From contig DASVAP010000048.1 of assembly GCA_036376275.1 (NCBI GenBank), forward strand, positions 1 to 13,355: a stretch of DNA of 13,355 bases, given 5' to 3'. The position numbers were made by a program, and so were the translations under genes. The stretch is from JABFRZ01 sp036376275 (GTDB lineage: Bacteria; Planctomycetota; UBA1135; GCA-002686595). Below, piece by piece: positions 11,916-13,355 of the stretch; position 1 is the first letter of the stretch; each line of letters begins with the position of its first letter. Below the pieces are notes generated by a model. The model was given only the letters and a program-made list of their open reading frames with translations, searched no databases and had not been told where the DNA came from.

Positions 11916-12692
11916 ATGTCCGCTCCGGTCCCCTCGCGCGCGAAGCTCCTGATCCTGGCGCTCGGCGTCTGCGCCCTGCTCGTCGTGGCGCTGGGTCGGT
12001 TGCCCGCGCGCGCATCGCGCGCGCTCGCGCGCGCCGCGGGGACGGCGGTGCGCGAGCCGTCACCGCCGGCGGACCTCGCTCCTGCCGCCTGCACGTCGGC
12101 CGACGCGCGCTCCTCCGGCCTGCTGGCGCGTGCGGCAGCTCGGCCCGTGCCGGTGGAGGAACCCACGGCGCAGGCCACCCTCGCCGGACGCGTGACGCTG
12201 GACGGCCGCGCCCCGGGGCCGGGCGCGCGCGTCGGGCTGCGCTGCGGGGAGAACGACCTGCGCTGGTTCCCGCTCGATCCCGAGGGACGCTTCCGCGTCG
12301 AGGGGGTGCTTCCGGGAACCAGCGTGCTCGCCTTCGCCCTGCCCCCGATCGGAGGACGGACCGTGCTCGTTCCCGAGCGCACGGTCGAGAGCGTCCCGGG
12401 GACGCGGACCGAGCTCGCGCTCGACTGGCGCGCGCGCCACGTCAACCTGAAGGTGAGCGGGGACCCGGGGGGCTGGAACCGCGCCCAGGTGCACCTCTTG
12501 GGCGCGGGCCTCTCGGCCGAGGTCGAGACCGACGACGAGGGCCGCGCCGGGCTGATCCTGGTGGAGGACGGCCGCTTCCGGCTGCGGGCCCGGCACCCCG
12601 GCGGCCGCACCGGCGAGGCGACGCTCGAGCTCGACGAGGCGAGCGATCTCGCCTCGGCCGTGATCCACCTGGCGGAGCCCGGGCGGAGCTGA
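11916..12692 (+). CDS. Membrane-anchored protein with carboxypeptidase-regulatory-like beta-sandwich domains
   Basis: This 258-residue protein has a hydrophobic segment at about residues 10-28 (LLILALGVCALLVVALG), serving as an uncleaved anchor or signal. An Ala/Pro/Arg-rich linker runs to about residue 85. A beta-sandwich at about 86-170 follows, with the hallmark pattern of carboxypeptidase-regulatory-like domains: AGRVTLDGRAPGPGARV, then LDPEGRFRVEGVLPGT. A second, more diverged unit covers about 175-255 (TDDEGRAGLILVEDGRFRLRARHPG). Such domains are non-catalytic extracellular modules, and the same fold sits at the N-terminus of the TonB receptor in this window. The ATG was chosen because the anchor follows closely; it has no ribosome binding site. 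A TTG at 11862 has GGAG five bases upstream and would add 18 residues. It lies 27 bases before the peptidase gene, so the two may share a transcript. Confidence 0.75.
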   Translation: MSAPVPSRAKLLILALGVCALLVVALGRLPARASRALARAAGTAVREPSPPADLAPAACTSADARSSGLLARAAARPVPVEEPTAQATLAGRVTLDGRAPGPGARVGLRCGENDLRWFPLDPEGRFRVEGVLPGTSVLAFALPPIGGRTVLVPERTVESVPGTRTELALDWRARHVNLKVSGDPGGWNRAQVHLLGAGLSAEVETDDEGRAGLILVEDGRFRLRARHPGGRTGEATLELDEASDLASAVIHLAEPGRS

Positions 12693-12705
12693 CGCCCTCC
12701 CGCGC

Positions 12706-12711
12706 TACAGT
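12706..12711 (+). promoter_or_regulatory. Possible -10 box of a leaderless promoter for the peptidase gene
   Basis: TACAGT fits the TANNNT form of a bacterial -10 element and lies eight bases before the TTG start of the peptidase. No ribosome binding site is visible in between. Transcription starting at or next to the TTG would give a leaderless mRNA. No clear -35 element was found, so this is weak. Confidence 0.25.
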
Positions 12712-12719
12712 CTGCGCGC

Positions 12720-13355
12720 TTGAAGCGCGCCACCCGATCCACTCCCCGTCTCCGCGAGCTCTTCCCCCCGATCGAGCCCTACGCCGGCGGCCGCCTGCGG
12801 GTCTCGAAGCTGCACACGCTGCACTACGAGGAGTGCGGCAACCCGCGCGGCCAGCCGCTGGTCTTCCTGCACGGCGGACCGGGCGGAGGGATCGATCCCG
12901 TCTACCGCCAGTACTTCGACCCGAAGAAGTTCCGCGTGGTGCTCCTCGACCAGCGCGGCTGCGGCAAGAGCACGCCACATGCCGAGCTGCGCGAGAACAC
13001 GACCTGGGACCTGGTGGCGGACATCGAGCGCCTGCGCGAGACGCTCGGGATCGAGCGCTGGGTCGTCTTCGGCGGGAGCTGGGGCAGCACGCTCTCGCTG
13101 GCCTACGCCGAGACGCACCCGGAGCGCGTCAAGGCGCTCGTCCTGCGCGGGATCTTCCTCCTGCGGAGGAGCGAGCTGCTGTGGTTCTACCAGGAGGGCG
13201 CGAGCCACCTCTTCCCCGACGCCTGGGAGACCTACCTCGCGCCGATCCCGCCGCGCGAGCGCGGCGACATGATGAAGGCCTACCACAAGCGCCTGACCGG
13301 CAGGGACCGCCGCACGCGCCTCGCCGCCGCGCGCGCCTGGTCGGTGTGGGAGGGC
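12720..13355 (+). CDS. pip: Proline iminopeptidase (prolyl aminopeptidase), partial, C-terminus beyond the window
   Basis: The visible 212 residues belong to an alpha/beta-hydrolase of peptidase family S33 that releases N-terminal proline from peptides, normally in the cytoplasm. The oxyanion-hole motif HGGPGGG is at 51-57, DQRGCGKS at 77-84, and the nucleophile elbow GGSWGS places the catalytic serine at residue 120. The stretch ERVKALVLRGIF and the WSVWEG end of the visible part closely match the Xanthomonas-type enzyme of about 313 residues. The catalytic Asp and His lie in the missing part. The frame has no ATG near the expected N-terminus. TTG at 12720 gives a protein with an N-terminus only a few residues longer than usual and is the best start. 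The gene follows the beta-sandwich gene by 27 bases. Confidence 0.95.
   Translation, partial: MKRATRSTPRLRELFPPIEPYAGGRLRVSKLHTLHYEECGNPRGQPLVFLHGGPGGGIDPVYRQYFDPKKFRVVLLDQRGCGKSTPHAELRENTTWDLVADIERLRETLGIERWVVFGGSWGSTLSLAYAETHPERVKALVLRGIFLLRRSELLWFYQEGASHLFPDAWETYLAPIPPRERGDMMKAYHKRLTGRDRRTRLAAARAWSVWEG

Noticed and set aside
10008..12742. Beta-helix gene extended upstream to 12742, and a 630-residue shadow frame over it
   Set aside because: The extension runs antisense to the beta-sandwich gene and precedes a perfect signal peptide at 11638. The shadow frame is Arg/His/Gln-rich without domains.
12060..13286. Minus-strand frames opposite the beta-sandwich gene and pip
   Set aside because: The pip frame carries unmistakable catalytic motifs on the plus strand; the minus-strand frames have only shadow composition.
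1..13355. tRNA, rRNA, CRISPR, transposon or phage features
   Set aside because: No cloverleaf-like segment, regularly spaced repeats, transposase motifs or phage proteins were seen on either strand.

Overview
The window is very GC-rich (about 70% by eye), with dense coding, GTG and TTG starts and very little intergenic DNA. The organism must have two membranes, because it carries a TonB energy-transduction system and a TonB-dependent outer-membrane receptor. The mix (a Vibrio-type two-ExbB TonB cluster, a receptor with an N-terminal carboxypeptidase-regulatory-like domain, several exported TPR and beta-sandwich proteins, and a proline iminopeptidase resembling the Xanthomonas enzyme) would fit a high-GC planctomycete-like, myxobacterial or acidobacterial lineage. 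I cannot fix the phylum from the sequence.

Left part, minus strand, read from right to left (8422 down to 1): a compact operon encodes a TonB-dependent receptor (983 aa), a DUF3450 periplasmic coiled-coil protein, a TtpC-like ExbB with a signal peptide and a periplasmic coiled coil, a second conventional ExbB, ExbD, TonB, and a TPR lipoprotein cut by the window edge. Spacings are 30, 2, 15, -1, -4 and -4 nt, so the genes should be co-transcribed and translationally coupled. Together they form a dedicated energised outer-membrane transport unit: ExbB/ExbD use the proton gradient, TonB carries the force across the periplasm, and the receptor moves a substrate. DUF3450, TtpC and the TPR protein are the accessory parts known from the TonB2-type systems of Vibrio and relatives.

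Middle part, still minus strand: an exported all-helical repeat protein of unknown function (8566-9867), then a 518-aa exported right-handed beta-helix protein (10082-11638). The beta-helix gene is followed by a perfect 15-bp hairpin (10031-10064). Its position beside a TonB receptor suggests that it is a surface or periplasmic partner, or a cargo, of the transport system; this is inference.

Right part, plus strand and divergent: a small membrane-anchored protein with carboxypeptidase-regulatory-like beta-sandwich domains (11916-12692), and the first 212 residues of proline iminopeptidase (12720 to the window end), a cytoplasmic peptidase probably unrelated to the transport locus.

I saw no tRNA, rRNA, CRISPR array, insertion sequence or phage gene. 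The longest stretch without a gene is the 277-nt divergent region at 11639-11915.
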